Source of the DNA: UMGS172 sp964424555
GTDB taxonomy: Bacteria; Bacillota; Clostridia; Oscillospirales; Acutalibacteraceae
Reading direction: 5' to 3'
Assembly: GCA_964424555.1 (NCBI GenBank)
Contig: CAYRIX010000022.1
Span: 1 to 34,038, forward strand
Length of the DNA: 34,038 nt
This document shows, in pieces, positions 14,673-23,763 of the stretch. Made by a program: the position numbers and the translations under genes. The notes under the pieces were generated by a model. It was not told the DNA's origin. It ran no database searches and saw only the letters and a program-made list of their open reading frames with translations. Position 1 is the first letter of the stretch. Every line of letters begins with the position of its first letter.

Positions 14673-17051
14673 TTATTTTAAGGTGACCACCGTTACACCA
14701 TCCTCACCCTCGCCGTAGACTCCAAAACGGAATTCCTTGACGCTGACATTTGTGCGAAGATAAGAGTGAACGGCCTTTTTCAGCGCACCCGTACCTTTTC
14801 CGTGGATGATCCACACGGTGGACAGTCCGCCCATAACAGAGTTATCGATGAAGCGGTCAAGCTCAAGTGCAGCCTCGTCGCCCGTAAGGCCTCTGATGTC
14901 TATTTCCGACTGTGCAGTGCGAACATTAGTATCAATGCCTGTCGGACGTTTGACCGTACGTGTTTTGGCAACGGTCCCTTTTGATTTGTCCACGGGTGAA
15001 AGACTCGATACCCTGACCTTGGTCTTGACGATACCTGCCAATATCAGCACCTCGTCACCCTTTTGATCCTCTAAAACCGTGGCCTCCTTGCGTATATCGG
15101 TGAGCATTACACGGTCGCCCTTTTTGAGCGGTGCCGCAAAGCTGCCGCCTTTGCGTTCGCTTTGCTCTATCGGGTCGGCGGCATCCTGCATTCGTCGGAT
15201 TCCGCCTTTGACCTCGGCTCGGGCACGGCGTATACGCTCCTCAACATTGTCGTTGCCCTTTTTAAGCGCCTCCAGCTCAGCCAGTAGCCGCTCGGCCTCG
15301 GCTCGGGCTCGGTCTACGAGAGCCTGAGCCTGCTCACGGGCCTTTTGCATGGTTTTTTCTTTAGTTTTCTGAAGCTCATCGGCCTGAGCCTTTCGTGTTG
15401 CCTTCAAAGCCTCCATTTCGCCTTTTAAATGTGCCGCCTCGGCACGGTCACGTTCTGCATCACGCACAGCCGTTTCAAGTGCTCCCACAACACGCTCAAA
15501 GCGTGCATCCTCGTCTTTAACAAGCTCCTTGGCCAAATGCACCGTTTCAAGGTCGAGCCCCAAACGCTCCGAAATAGCAAATGCATTGGAGCGTCCGGGC
15601 AGTCCCACATGCAGACGGTAGGTGGGCTTCAAGGATTGCACGTCAAACTCACAGCTTGCGTTACAAACTCCTGCCGTTTCAAGCGCATATGATTTCAGCT
15701 CGGCATAATGGGTGGTGGCGGCGATCTTAGCACCCTTTCGGTGTAGCTGCATCAGAATTGCCTGAGCCAAAGCCGCACCCTCAACAGGGTCGGTGCCGGC
15801 TCCCAGCTCATCTATCAATACCAACGAATGCTCGTCGGCTGTGCTCATTATTTCAATTATTCTCTTCATATGAGAGGAGAAGGTGGACAGTGACTGTTCG
15901 ATCGACTGCTCGTCGCCGATGTCGGCCAAGACGTTGTGGAAGACGGCTATCTCGCTCCCGTCAGAGACGGGCAGCATCAAACCGCACATTGCCATCAAGG
16001 TCAGCAATCCGACCGTTTTGATAGACACCGTTTTACCGCCTGTGTTAGGACCAGTGATAATAAGCGTGTCAAACTCAGACCCCAACGGAATGGTAACGGG
16101 TACGACGGTCTTTTTGTCAAGCAACGGGTGACGTGCGTTTTTAAGATATATTCTGCCCTCGTCATTCAAATTTGGCTTACAGGCACGCATTTCAAACGCC
16201 AAGGATGCCTTGGCAAATATGAGACACAGACTGACCGTTGCGTCATAAGAGGTCATTATGTTGGGAGCAAAGGTTGCGACCTCGCCCGACAGCTCGGCCA
16301 AAATACGGTCGATCTCTTCCTTTTCTTTTATCAGTAATTCACGTATTTCGTTGTTTATTTCGACTATCGCCATAGGCTCGATAAACAGCGTTGCACCCGA
16401 GCTCGAAGTGTCGTGTAAAAGTCCGGGCACCTCTGAGCGGCTGTCGGCACGGACGGGTATGACATAACGGCCGTCACGTTGGGTGATTATGGCATCCTGC
16501 AAAAATTTGGAGACCGAGCTCGAGCGTATCATTTTTTCCAAGCGGTCACGTACATTAAGCTCGGACGAATGTATCTTGCGGCGAATATCCTTGAGCTTCG
16601 GTGATGCGTTATCATCCATCTCGTCCTCTGAGCGTATAGAGGTCGTTATCCTGTCTTCAAAGTATTTGTTGGGCAACAGCACCTCAAAAAACCTTGCGAT
16701 ATACGGCGCTTCAACGTTTTCACAATGCGCACGCCACTCTTTTAATGAACGGATAATGCGTAAAACCTCGGCAATGTCGAGGAGCTCACGCATTGAAAGT
16801 ATGCCGCCGTTTTGCGCACGGGCAAGAGGGTTGGCAATATTCTTTGCATTGCCGAATGACGGTGAGCCGTAGCCCGATGACAGACGGACGGCATCGTCGG
16901 TCTGAGAAAGCAGCTCGTAGACCTTTTTAAGGTCGGTCTCGGGGCACAGTGACAAGGCCAAGTCTTTTGCGTCCTCCATCGGTGCACGGGCGGCCAGCAT
17001 TTTTAGTATTTTGTCAAGCTCTAAAGCCTCGGTGTGTTGTGTAAAATTCAT
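14673..17051 (-). CDS. mutS2: MutS2 ATPase with C-terminal Smr domain
   Basis: MutS2 proteins act on branched DNA to limit recombination; in Bacillus subtilis the protein is also reported to rescue collided ribosomes. In order: a helical core/clamp (res 1-~310), the ABC-type ATPase with Walker A TGPNTGGKT and Walker B LVLIDELGAGTD, a long charged coiled coil (~510-630, rich in Ala, Glu, Arg, Lys), a KOW-like stretch (KKGDRVMLTDIRKEATVLE), and a C-terminal Smr nuclease-like domain (DIRGLTGDEAALELDRFID and HGKGTGALKKAV). Length 792 aa, typical. The ATG at 17051 follows GGGAG; a GTG at 17063 is also in frame but without a good site. Last gene of the yqfC-recO cluster, 12 nt after recO. Confidence 0.95.
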   Translation of the reverse strand: MNFTQHTEALELDKILKMLAARAPMEDAKDLALSLCPETDLKKVYELLSQTDDAVRLSSGYGSPSFGNAKNIANPLARAQNGGILSMRELLDIAEVLRIIRSLKEWRAHCENVEAPYIARFFEVLLPNKYFEDRITTSIRSEDEMDDNASPKLKDIRRKIHSSELNVRDRLEKMIRSSSVSKFLQDAIITQRDGRYVIPVRADSRSEVPGLLHDTSSSGATLFIEPMAIVEINNEIRELLIKEKEEIDRILAELSGEVATFAPNIMTSYDATVSLCLIFAKASLAFEMRACKPNLNDEGRIYLKNARHPLLDKKTVVPVTIPLGSEFDTLIITGPNTGGKTVSIKTVGLLTLMAMCGLMLPVSDGSEIAVFHNVLADIGDEQSIEQSLSTFSSHMKRIIEIMSTADEHSLVLIDELGAGTDPVEGAALAQAILMQLHRKGAKIAATTHYAELKSYALETAGVCNASCEFDVQSLKPTYRLHVGLPGRSNAFAISERLGLDLETVHLAKELVKDEDARFERVVGALETAVRDAERDRAEAAHLKGEMEALKATRKAQADELQKTKEKTMQKAREQAQALVDRARAEAERLLAELEALKKGNDNVEERIRRARAEVKGGIRRMQDAADPIEQSERKGGSFAAPLKKGDRVMLTDIRKEATVLEDQKGDEVLILAGIVKTKVRVSSLSPVDKSKGTVAKTRTVKRPTGIDTNVRTAQSEIDIRGLTGDEAALELDRFIDNSVMGGLSTVWIIHGKGTGALKKAVHSYLRTNVSVKEFRFGVYGEGEDGVTVVTLK

Positions 17052-17063
17052 TATAACTCCCAC

Positions 17064-17822
17064 TCACAGCCGTGTTTCAAGGCTGTGAAAAAACTCAAGT
17101 GTTTTAAATTTTCGGTCGGTCTGCGCCAGTAGGTACCGCTCGGTCACAAAGCTTAAATATCTGGCGTTCTCTAAGGGTATGGAAAAGGAATACAGCTTAC
17201 CGAAATCAGAGTAAACGATATGGCGCATTGCGGCAAAGGTCGTCTTGTCCAGCTCGGCAAACTGGCCCTGAACAGCGTTTGCTGTCTTACAACCGTTACA
17301 CAGCATATCACCGCCCGTAAGGTCAAGCCACATGGGAAACACACGGTCGGTGCCGCATTCCCTGCATCCAACAAGGTCGGGCATAAAGCCTGCAATGGCC
17401 ATCATCCTTAGCTCGGTCAGTGCCTTAACGGAATAAATATCCAATTTGCCTTTAGCAATAAAATGCAGTGAATTTAGCGCAAGACGCAAAAACTCCTCAC
17501 CCTCAACACCACTGGGCACCAAAACCTGACACAGTTCGCATATGTACTGAGCAAGACTTAAGCGTTCAATGTCCGAACGCAGGTCAAAAAAAACATTTAT
17601 AGCCTCCGATTCGGTTATTCGGTGGGTGTCCTTGGTTTGGGTAAAGGTGAGATGAGAATAACAAAGCAGTGCCGTTGCGGCGGCATTCTTGGATTTTGGC
17701 TTCCTTGCCCCCGAAACGAATGCACTTATTATACCTTTGTCCCGAGTGAGCACCTGAATGACACGGTCGCTCTCGCCGACATTATTCTCTTTTATCACAA
17801 GGCCGTCGGTCGTGAACTTCAC
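17064..17822 (-). CDS. recO: DNA repair protein RecO
   Basis: RecO loads RecA onto SSB-coated single-stranded DNA together with RecR. Residues ~1-80 are the OB fold (TTDGLVIKENNVGESDRVIQVLTRDKG). The middle and C-terminal part is the helical domain with a zinc site of two Cys pairs (CRECG at ~155 and CNGC at ~175). Length 252 aa, normal. The start is GTG at 17822, ~9 nt after AAAAGGAG, and lies inside the end of the small yqzL-like frame, so translation may be coupled. mutS2 begins 12 nt after its stop. Confidence 0.95.
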   Translation of the reverse strand: MKFTTDGLVIKENNVGESDRVIQVLTRDKGIISAFVSGARKPKSKNAAATALLCYSHLTFTQTKDTHRITESEAINVFFDLRSDIERLSLAQYICELCQVLVPSGVEGEEFLRLALNSLHFIAKGKLDIYSVKALTELRMMAIAGFMPDLVGCRECGTDRVFPMWLDLTGGDMLCNGCKTANAVQGQFAELDKTTFAAMRHIVYSDFGKLYSFSIPLENARYLSFVTERYLLAQTDRKFKTLEFFHSLETRL

Positions 17823-17925
17823 TGTGCGATTGCTCCTTTTGCTCTTGGTTTTGACGGCAGTATTCTATATAATCGTACACACTGCCCGAGTTTAAAAACT
17901 TATTCCAAGCGGTCATTTCCGCCAT
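17782..17925 (-). CDS. YqzL-like small protein overlapping recO
   Basis: A 47-codon frame with a good ribosome site (GTGGGAG) ahead of the ATG at 17925. It begins MAEMTAWNKFLNSGSVYDYI, which resembles the YqzL family pattern (a Trp-Lys-x-Phe, then Thr/Ser-Gly-x-hydrophobic-x-x-Tyr). YqzL lies between era and recO in Bacillus, the same position as here. The frame runs 41 nt into recO and ends there, suggesting coupling to recO translation. The last ~15 residues are probably under weak constraint. Function is unknown. Confidence 0.6.
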   Translation of the reverse strand: MAEMTAWNKFLNSGSVYDYIEYCRQNQEQKEQSHSEVHDRRPCDKRE

Positions 17926-18053
17926 AATATCACTCCCACAAATATATATTACAATAGTATTTTGTGTGGGAATTTTTTCGATAAACGTGAGAAAATTTGG
18001 TGATTTATGTGTCGCAAGGGCTTTCCTGTTTGCTCAAGGCACATAAAACGCCT

Positions 18054-18983
18054 TTATTTATTATCCAATCCGAACGACCTTATCAGGCCGTCACGGTTGC
18101 GCCAGTCCTCCTTGACCTTGACCCACAGCTTCAGGTTGCATTTGCAACCGAAGAACTCTTCGATATCTGCACGGGCCAAGGAGCCTATCCTTTTAAGCAT
18201 CGCACCGCCCTTGCCGATGATGATGCCCTTGTGTGAATCCCGCTCGCAGTAAATGATTGCCTCAGCCTCGATTATCGGCTCACCCTTGGCAGTGTCACGC
18301 TCGAAAAATCTTTCAAGACCCACCGCAATACCGTGGGGTATCTCCTTGTCAAGCAGATGGAGGATTTTTTCGCGGATCATCTCGGTTACCATAACACTGT
18401 CAGCCTGATCGGTAACCTCGTCGTCGGCAAAGAAATGCGGTGACTCCTTGGCGTATTTTAATTGTTCTACAAGAAGCTCGTCTACACCGTCACCGGTTTT
18501 GGCTGAAATAGGCAGAACTGCCTCAAAGTCATACAGTGAGGTGTAGGCCGAAATTACCTCTAAAAGGTCGCTCTTATCCACCAAAAGGTCTATCTTATTT
18601 ATACAGAGTATGGCCTTAAGACGGCGATTCTTGAACTCCTCAATAAGTGCAAGCTCGGCCTTGGGCATGTCCTCAGAGTTCAGCTTGAATTTTGGCTTCG
18701 CCTCAACCACAAGCGTTACGGCATCGACATCCGAAAGGCCTTGGGACACCGAGTCCATCATTCTTTCACCAAGCTTGTTTTTAGGCTTGTGAAAGCCGGG
18801 GGTGTCAATGTAAACCACCTGTGTTTCGTCCAAGGTTTTGACGCCCATTATACGTGTACGGGTGGTCTGAGGCTTGTCCGAAACAATGGCAACCTTTTGT
18901 CCCAAAATGCAGTTCATCAACGATGATTTTCCGACGTTGGCACGTCCGACAATGGCTATGAAAGCCGATTTTTGATTATTCAT
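18054..18983 (-). CDS. era: GTPase Era
   Basis: Era is an essential GTPase that binds 16S rRNA near its 3' end in maturing small ribosomal subunits. The G domain (res 1-~175) has G1 GRANVGKSS, G2 around TTRTR, G3 DTPGFHKP, G4 NKID and G5 SAKTG. The C-terminal KH domain carries GIIIGKGGAMLKRIG and ends KLWVKVKEDWRNRDGLI, typical for Era. Length 309 aa. The ATG at 18983 has AAGGAA upstream and lies 20 nt after the ybeY stop, in the conserved order phoH-ybeY-era. A 128-nt gap follows before the yqzL-like frame; it holds an inverted repeat TTTATGTG/CACATAAA. Confidence 0.97.
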   Translation of the reverse strand: MNNQKSAFIAIVGRANVGKSSLMNCILGQKVAIVSDKPQTTRTRIMGVKTLDETQVVYIDTPGFHKPKNKLGERMMDSVSQGLSDVDAVTLVVEAKPKFKLNSEDMPKAELALIEEFKNRRLKAILCINKIDLLVDKSDLLEVISAYTSLYDFEAVLPISAKTGDGVDELLVEQLKYAKESPHFFADDEVTDQADSVMVTEMIREKILHLLDKEIPHGIAVGLERFFERDTAKGEPIIEAEAIIYCERDSHKGIIIGKGGAMLKRIGSLARADIEEFFGCKCNLKLWVKVKEDWRNRDGLIRSFGLDNK

Positions 18984-19002
18984 TATTATGTTCCTTGTCT
19001 TT

Positions 19003-19503
19003 TTACTCTAAAAATGTAACCTCACGGGTCAGACCCATCTGCAGAAGCACGGCCTCTTCCTTTTCACGCATGGTCTCGGCCTCTATGCCGCCGTTTACAT
19101 GGTCGTATCCCAAAAGATGCAGCATTGAATGAACCGTCAGAAAGGCCATTTCACGCTGGAAGGTGTGGCCGTACTCCTCGGCTTGGAGCTTGGCGTGCTC
19201 GACCGAAATGACTATGTCGCCCAGCATTTTAGCGCCCGTTGCGGGGTTTTCGTCATAAACTCCGTTTTCGCCCAACGGGAACGACAGCACATCGGTCGAA
19301 CGGTCGATGTTTCTGAACTCAAGGTTCAACTCATGTATTTGTTTGTCATCAACGAATGATACCTCGACCTCGGCATTGTCATGGAATTCTTCCATTTTCA
19401 ATACCGCAATACAGGCACGGCGGATCAGCATTCTTATTCCTGTAGGGATCTTTTCCGCTTTTTGCTTGTTGACTATGTTTACCTTGACTTTATCTTTCTC
19501 CAC
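19003..19503 (-). CDS. ybeY: Endoribonuclease YbeY, rRNA maturation
   Basis: YbeY is a zinc-dependent RNase involved in 16S rRNA 3' end maturation and ribosome quality control. The zinc motif HxxxHxxGYDH is visible as HSMLHLLGYDH (~res 125-135). The upstream strand-helix LNLEFRNIDRSTDVLSFPL is the other family signature. Length 166 aa, normal. The start is GTG at 19503 after AAAGGAG; the first 14 nt overlap the end of phoH, implying translational coupling. The order phoH-ybeY-era is conserved in Firmicutes. Confidence 0.96.
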   Translation of the reverse strand: MEKDKVKVNIVNKQKAEKIPTGIRMLIRRACIAVLKMEEFHDNAEVEVSFVDDKQIHELNLEFRNIDRSTDVLSFPLGENGVYDENPATGAKMLGDIVISVEHAKLQAEEYGHTFQREMAFLTVHSMLHLLGYDHVNGGIEAETMREKEEAVLLQMGLTREVTFLE

Positions 19504-20476
19504 TGTGTCTGCTCCTTTGCTTTTTCTCCTCGTATTTTTCGTATGCCTTGATTATCTCTTGAACCAGTCGGTGACGGACAACGTCACGGTCAGAGAATTT
19601 TGATATGGAAATATCATCCACTCCGTCTAAAATGTGCAAGACCTCTTTCAATCCCGACTTTTTGCCGTCGGGGAGGTCGATCTGCGTGATGTCGCCCGTG
19701 ACGACAGCCTTCGAGTTGAAGCCGAGACGGGTCAGAAACATCTTCATCTGCTCGGACGTGGTGTTTTGAGCCTCATCCAGGATAATAAAGCTGTCATCCA
19801 AGGTACGGCCTCTCATATATGCCAAGGGCGCTACCTCAATATCGCCACGCTCCTGACATTTTTGGAAGTTTTCAGCTCCCAGCATGTCAAAAAGTGCATC
19901 GTATAACGGACGTAGATAAGGGTCGACCTTCTGCTGAAGGTCACCGGGCAAAAAGCCCAGCTTTTCGCCTGCTTCAACGGCAGGTCGGGTCAAAATTATA
20001 CGGTTGACCGCTTTGGCTCTGAATGCGGCGACCGCCATTGCAACCGCAAGGTAAGTCTTGCCTGTTCCTGCAGGGCCGACTCCTATCGTCACAGTGTTGT
20101 CCCTTATGGCCTCAACATACCGCTTCTGGCCGATGGTCTTGGGCTTAATGGGCTTACCCTTTGAGGTGATGCAGATGCAGTCGGTATCAGATAACTTTTG
20201 GATGCCTTTTTCGTCACCGTCAGTGGCCAACGACATAATATAGCGGATGTTCTGTTCGGTCAAGGTTTCGCCTCGACTTATCATTGACAAGAGTCCGTTA
20301 ACGGTGCGCACGGCCTTGTCAACACCCTCGGGCTCGCCCGAAATTTTAATCTCTCCCGAGCGCAGGGCCACCTTGACCGAAAACTCATTTTCGATGAGGC
20401 GTATATTTTCATCCAAGTTTCCGAAAAGCCCGTAAACGTATTCAATGCGTTCAATATTGATGGTCTGTTCCGTCAA
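19490..20476 (-). CDS. phoH: PhoH-like ATPase/RNA helicase
   Basis: A PhoH-family ATPase, usually beside ybeY and thought to act in RNA metabolism. It has an N-terminal KH-like part (~res 1-110) and then the P-loop domain with Walker A GPAGTGKTYLAVAMAV, Walker B FIILDEAQNTT, and the RPAVEAGEKLGFLPGDLQQK stretch that marks this family. Length 328 aa. No ATG is in frame; the start is taken as TTG at 20476, with AAAAGG about 14 nt upstream, which is a weak site. It overlaps ybeY by 14 nt at its end. Confidence 0.92.
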   Translation of the reverse strand: MTEQTINIERIEYVYGLFGNLDENIRLIENEFSVKVALRSGEIKISGEPEGVDKAVRTVNGLLSMISRGETLTEQNIRYIMSLATDGDEKGIQKLSDTDCICITSKGKPIKPKTIGQKRYVEAIRDNTVTIGVGPAGTGKTYLAVAMAVAAFRAKAVNRIILTRPAVEAGEKLGFLPGDLQQKVDPYLRPLYDALFDMLGAENFQKCQERGDIEVAPLAYMRGRTLDDSFIILDEAQNTTSEQMKMFLTRLGFNSKAVVTGDITQIDLPDGKKSGLKEVLHILDGVDDISISKFSDRDVVRHRLVQEIIKAYEKYEEKKQRSRHSGER

Positions 20477-20543
20477 ATTTCATCACACAACCTTTTAAAT
20501 ACTGACAAGTAAGAGTATATACTCATCCACATAATATTCTACA

Positions 20544-21719
20544 TTATTTTTCTCCTAAAATCAACAATAAATCCTTGGTTGCGATGTTTTGTCGGCACTT
20601 ATACCTTGAAATTAACGTCACACCCTCCGACGTCACCAAAAATTCGGTGCTTTTGTTCAGTATTTCGGCGTCTTTTAACTCGGTTGCTTCAAGCGTTGAC
20701 AAGCGTTCCTCTGCCTTTTGCTTGGCCTCGACTTCGGATATTGTGTAGCTGACGGTTTGAGTTTTATGGAATTCTGTTTCGGTGAAAGCTATCGGCAGAT
20801 ACATGCCGTTTTTTTCATAGCGCTTGGTTTCGGTCTCGGCTTCATACGGCTTTTCGATGCTCCCGAGATAAAGCGGTACATTAAATCCAAAAAACGACAC
20901 CACCCTTCGGGTGACAGGCTCTCCGATTCGCACCGTGTCGGTCTGTAAAAAGGGAATAAAGCAGGACAGCTCTCGGTCGGTCTCGGCCAAAATACGTCCT
21001 GCCGAGGTACCGAAACGGTAGGTTCCGTCCTTATATTCGGTAATGCCTGAGACCAACAGATCCCCCTTTTTTACCGTCTGGCCCAGCTTGGCTTTTATAG
21101 TGCCATCGGTTACCTCAAGAGCGGTTATTATGCCGTCGTGCGAGGCCACAAGGTTGCACGGCTCTTCGGGGTCTTTTTGGGACGGCTTTGATTCCGAAAC
21201 GTTGACCGTAGCCTTTACCCCTTCAATATTGACCGATGCCCATGCAATGTTGTCAAATTCCAGTGCTAACCGTGTTCTTAAAAGCTCCTGGTCAAGTGAT
21301 GACCGTCTTACACCCTCACGAAGTCCGAGCCGCTCACATGCGGCAATGAGCTCGGCATCGGTCAGCGTTTGATTGCCGACTATTTCTATATTCCAGATAA
21401 AGGTTGACAAAAAGCACAGAATTGCGACATAAAAAACCAGGCCTGCCGCAAATCCGACACGCAATCGGTGACGCTTGAGAATAAAGGGGAGTCCGCACCG
21501 CTCGGTCACATGTGTTACCACACGGTTTTTGGCTTTGAAGCTGTGGAATTTCAGATAGTCACGTGCCTTAACCGAGGCCAAAATTCGGTCGTTTTGCCGT
21601 TTGATACCCCAAACGCTGACCCCGCCCAAGGCCAACTGATTTAAAAACCGCTCAGGGAATTGACCTGATACGGCAAAGTTTACATAACCCAGAACAAAAC
21701 GGATAAATCGTATAAGCAT
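20544..21719 (-). CDS. yqfD: Sporulation protein YqfD
   Basis: YqfD is a membrane protein made in the mother cell (sigma-E regulon in Bacillus). It has a soluble N-terminal region (res 1-~85), one membrane helix (VGFAAGLVFYVAILCFLSTFIW, ~88-109) and an extracytoplasmic part with a POTRA-like segment: IVGNQTLTDAELIAACERLG, then ASVNIEGVKATVNVSES. Length 391 aa, normal. It begins 1 nt after the yqfC stop, and yqfC-yqfD is a conserved pair. It probably acts in the spore envelope; the precise role in this organism is unknown. Confidence 0.93.
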   Translation of the reverse strand: MLIRFIRFVLGYVNFAVSGQFPERFLNQLALGGVSVWGIKRQNDRILASVKARDYLKFHSFKAKNRVVTHVTERCGLPFILKRHRLRVGFAAGLVFYVAILCFLSTFIWNIEIVGNQTLTDAELIAACERLGLREGVRRSSLDQELLRTRLALEFDNIAWASVNIEGVKATVNVSESKPSQKDPEEPCNLVASHDGIITALEVTDGTIKAKLGQTVKKGDLLVSGITEYKDGTYRFGTSAGRILAETDRELSCFIPFLQTDTVRIGEPVTRRVVSFFGFNVPLYLGSIEKPYEAETETKRYEKNGMYLPIAFTETEFHKTQTVSYTISEVEAKQKAEERLSTLEATELKDAEILNKSTEFLVTSEGVTLISRYKCRQNIATKDLLLILGEK

Positions 21720-21720
21720 A

Positions 21721-22005
21721 TCACATCACCGAAAATTCGACATTTTGCAGCTTACCTGAGATAACGGCCGACGATTCGGTAAAGGCGGTCATGGTAAGTC
21801 CAGAGCCCGAAAAGGTTACCGATCCCCCTGCGATACGCAGCTTGATAAATTCTTCACGGTAGTCGATAACACCCTTGCAGCCGTCGATCGACACCTCCTT
21901 GTTTGAGCATATGCGAATTATAGGGCCCGACAGCTCGGGCAGATGTTCAAAAAGCCTTAACGAGTGCTTTCGGGGATTGATGTCAGGTTTGAGTTTTTTT
22001 GGCAT
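21721..22005 (-). CDS. yqfC: Sporulation protein YqfC (YabP family)
   Basis: A small YabP/YqfC-family protein. After a basic start (MPKKLKPDINPRKHSLRLFE), it has the family beta-rich core: ISGP-like LSGPIIRICSNKEVSIDGCKG, then YREEFIKLRIAGGSVTFSGSGL. Length 94 aa from the ATG at 22005, which follows AAGGAGCG by ~8 nt; the frame is open to 22050 but that part has no family match. First gene of the cluster running to mutS2. In Bacillus yqfC and yqfD are induced by sigma-E; no clear sigma-E promoter could be picked by eye here. Confidence 0.9.
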   Translation of the reverse strand: MPKKLKPDINPRKHSLRLFEHLPELSGPIIRICSNKEVSIDGCKGVIDYREEFIKLRIAGGSVTFSGSGLTMTAFTESSAVISGKLQNVEFSVM

Positions 22006-22069
22006 ACTGTTCGCTCCTTTGCCTTGAATTATATGAAATGCGTTAAGCAAAAATTCAAGTCAAGACAAA

Positions 22070-22099
22070 CAAAACCCCTTGAGCAATTCGCTCAAGGGG
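22070..22099 (-). terminator. Terminator after the archaeal-type aspS
   Basis: CCCCTTGAGC (22075-22084) pairs perfectly with GCTCAAGGGG (22090-22099), and on the minus strand TTTTGTTTG follows. It separates the synthetase from yqfC. Confidence 0.9.
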
Positions 22100-22114
22100 A
22101 GTAGAAAAGCTTTA

Positions 22115-23488
22115 TTACGGACGGAGTCGGTCACGGTCACGGGGGAAGGCTGTTGCCTGCTTGATATTGTCAAGGCCTAAGATGTTCTGAACGATTCTCT
22201 CAAGACCAAGGCCCATACCACCGTGAGGCGGCATACCGTACTTATGCATGGTGAGATAATCCTCAAACTCTGCAGTATCCATTCCACGAGCCTCCATCTT
22301 TTTGATCTGCATCTCATAGTCGTGGATACGCTGTCCGCCTGTTGTGACCTCAAGACCGTTGAGAAGCATGTCGAAGCTCAATGTATACTCGGGATTCTCA
22401 GGGTCCTCCATTGCATAGAACGGACGCTTGACGGTGGGGTAGTGGGTAACGAAAACGACAGGTGCGTTGTATTCCTTAAGGAAGTACTCACCCAGCCACT
22501 TTTCCTCTTCGGGAGCAAAGTCGGGCTCAAGTAAAGCACGCTTGCCGTGCTCTCCGGGGTGTGCATCGGCAAAGAGCTGCTTGGCTTCGGTAAACTTGAT
22601 CTTGGGGAAGCAGGTCAGCTCAGGCAAACGCTGGTCACGGCCGAGATACATCTCAAGCTCTTCCGAGTATTCCTCGTTCAAAACCTTAAACATATATTGG
22701 AACATTCTGGCCTCCAGCTCCATAAGGTCTTCAAAAGAGTTGATGAAGCCCATTTCAAGGTCAAGTCCCTGAAATTCATTGATATGACGGTTGGTGCTGT
22801 ACTTCTCGGCACGGAAAACGGGGCCGACGGTAAATACCTTTTGGAAAACACCGACCATTATCTGCTTGTACATCTGAGGGCTTTGGTTAAGGTATGCCTT
22901 TTTACCAAAGTAATCCACCTCGAACATATCGGCACCGCCCTCGGCACCCGATTCAACCATTTTCGGCGGAACAAACTCGGTAAAGCCTTCGGAGCGTAAG
23001 AATGAACGGAAAGCATACTGTACACCGTCGGCAATCTTCAAAATTGCACGAATTTTGGGGTTACGCAACGAAACAATACGATTGTCTAAAAGGGTGTTGA
23101 GGTTAAGCTTCTCCATTTTGCGGTCGTTACCGATCTCAACGGGCGGCACCTCTGCCTTGCCTGAAATACGTACCATGTCATCAATACGGATATCAAAGCC
23201 CAAACGGCTACGCTCTTCAACTATCAGAGTGCCGTCGACCACTACGCATTCCTCAACCGAGAAATCCTTGACATCAATATTGGACTTGCCCTCCTCCCAA
23301 ATACATTGGAAGCACATACGGGCGGTACGGATGATAACAAATGCAAAGCCGCTCATTTCACGGATGCGGTGAATGGTTCCCTTGACCTTTACCTTGTCGC
23401 CGTCCTTTATTGTACCTGCCTTAAAGCCATCAATAACATAGGCGATCTCGGTTGTGTCTAACTTTTTTTCGGTGTTCAAAAATTCCAT
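22115..23488 (-). CDS. aspS2: Aspartyl-tRNA synthetase, archaeal/eukaryotic type
   Basis: A class IIb synthetase of 457 aa without the bacterial GAD insertion. It has an N-terminal OB fold (~res 20-120) and a core with SGAEGGADMFEVDYFGKKAYLNQSPQMYKQ split over family positions ~180-210, FRAEKYSTNRHINEF as motif 2, and GGMGLGLERIVQNILG as motif 3. It ends in FPRDRDRLRP, the archaeal AspRS terminus; asparaginyl-tRNA synthetases end differently (FPRT...), so I reject the AsnRS label often given to such genes. The ATG at 23488 follows AGGAGG. It is monocistronic under its own T-box with a GAC (Asp) specifier and has its own terminator. Together with the bacterial-type aspS it gives two AspRS genes in one window. 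Confidence 0.87.
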   Translation of the reverse strand: MEFLNTEKKLDTTEIAYVIDGFKAGTIKDGDKVKVKGTIHRIREMSGFAFVIIRTARMCFQCIWEEGKSNIDVKDFSVEECVVVDGTLIVEERSRLGFDIRIDDMVRISGKAEVPPVEIGNDRKMEKLNLNTLLDNRIVSLRNPKIRAILKIADGVQYAFRSFLRSEGFTEFVPPKMVESGAEGGADMFEVDYFGKKAYLNQSPQMYKQIMVGVFQKVFTVGPVFRAEKYSTNRHINEFQGLDLEMGFINSFEDLMELEARMFQYMFKVLNEEYSEELEMYLGRDQRLPELTCFPKIKFTEAKQLFADAHPGEHGKRALLEPDFAPEEEKWLGEYFLKEYNAPVVFVTHYPTVKRPFYAMEDPENPEYTLSFDMLLNGLEVTTGGQRIHDYEMQIKKMEARGMDTAEFEDYLTMHKYGMPPHGGMGLGLERIVQNILGLDNIKQATAFPRDRDRLRP

Positions 23489-23520
23489 GGTTTCTCCTCC
23501 TGAAAGTGATTTTTAAAAAT

Positions 23521-23559
23521 AAAAAAGGCTGTCTCATCCCTCTTGGGACGAAAGACAGC
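23521..23559 (-). terminator. T-box attenuator terminator (aspS2 leader)
   Basis: GCTGTCTTTCGTCCC pairs imperfectly with GGGATGAGACAGC around a short loop, followed on the minus strand by TTTTTT. The left arm has the same TTTCGTCCC core as the aspS attenuator. Confidence 0.85.
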
Positions 23560-23756
23560 TTCCGCGGTACCACCCAGATTAGCCAAACGGCTCACTTAAA
23601 GAAATTAACGCTTGTCTCACGGGCGGGTCTAATAGCTTTGGCTTTCTTCCGCCGGCTCACGGATGTCTTTCGCCTGTCTTCCGCCTGTCGGCTCGCACCA
23701 ACCGCCGATTCTCTGAAAGCTTCAAATAGACTACTTTTCCGTTCAACGCCTTTTAT
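23521..23756 (-). promoter_or_regulatory. T-box leader with Asp (GAC) specifier, upstream of aspS2
   Basis: The T-box sequence TGGGTGGTACCGCG lies at 23563-23576 (minus strand), with the Stem I elements GAACGGAAAAGTAG and GGTTGGTGCGAGCC. The specifier loop reads GAAAGACATCCGTGAG, which aligns without gaps to GAAAAACACTCCCGAG of the aspS leader, so the specifier is GAC (23665-23667), an Asp codon. Uncharged tRNA(Asp) would allow expression. Confidence 0.9.
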
Positions 23757-23763
23757 CGGGGAT

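Noticed and set aside
22115..23488. Annotation as asparaginyl-tRNA synthetase (asnS)
   Set aside because: The C-terminus FPRDRDRLRP, the catalytic core wording and the GAC specifier of its T-box all point to aspartyl-tRNA synthetase of archaeal type.
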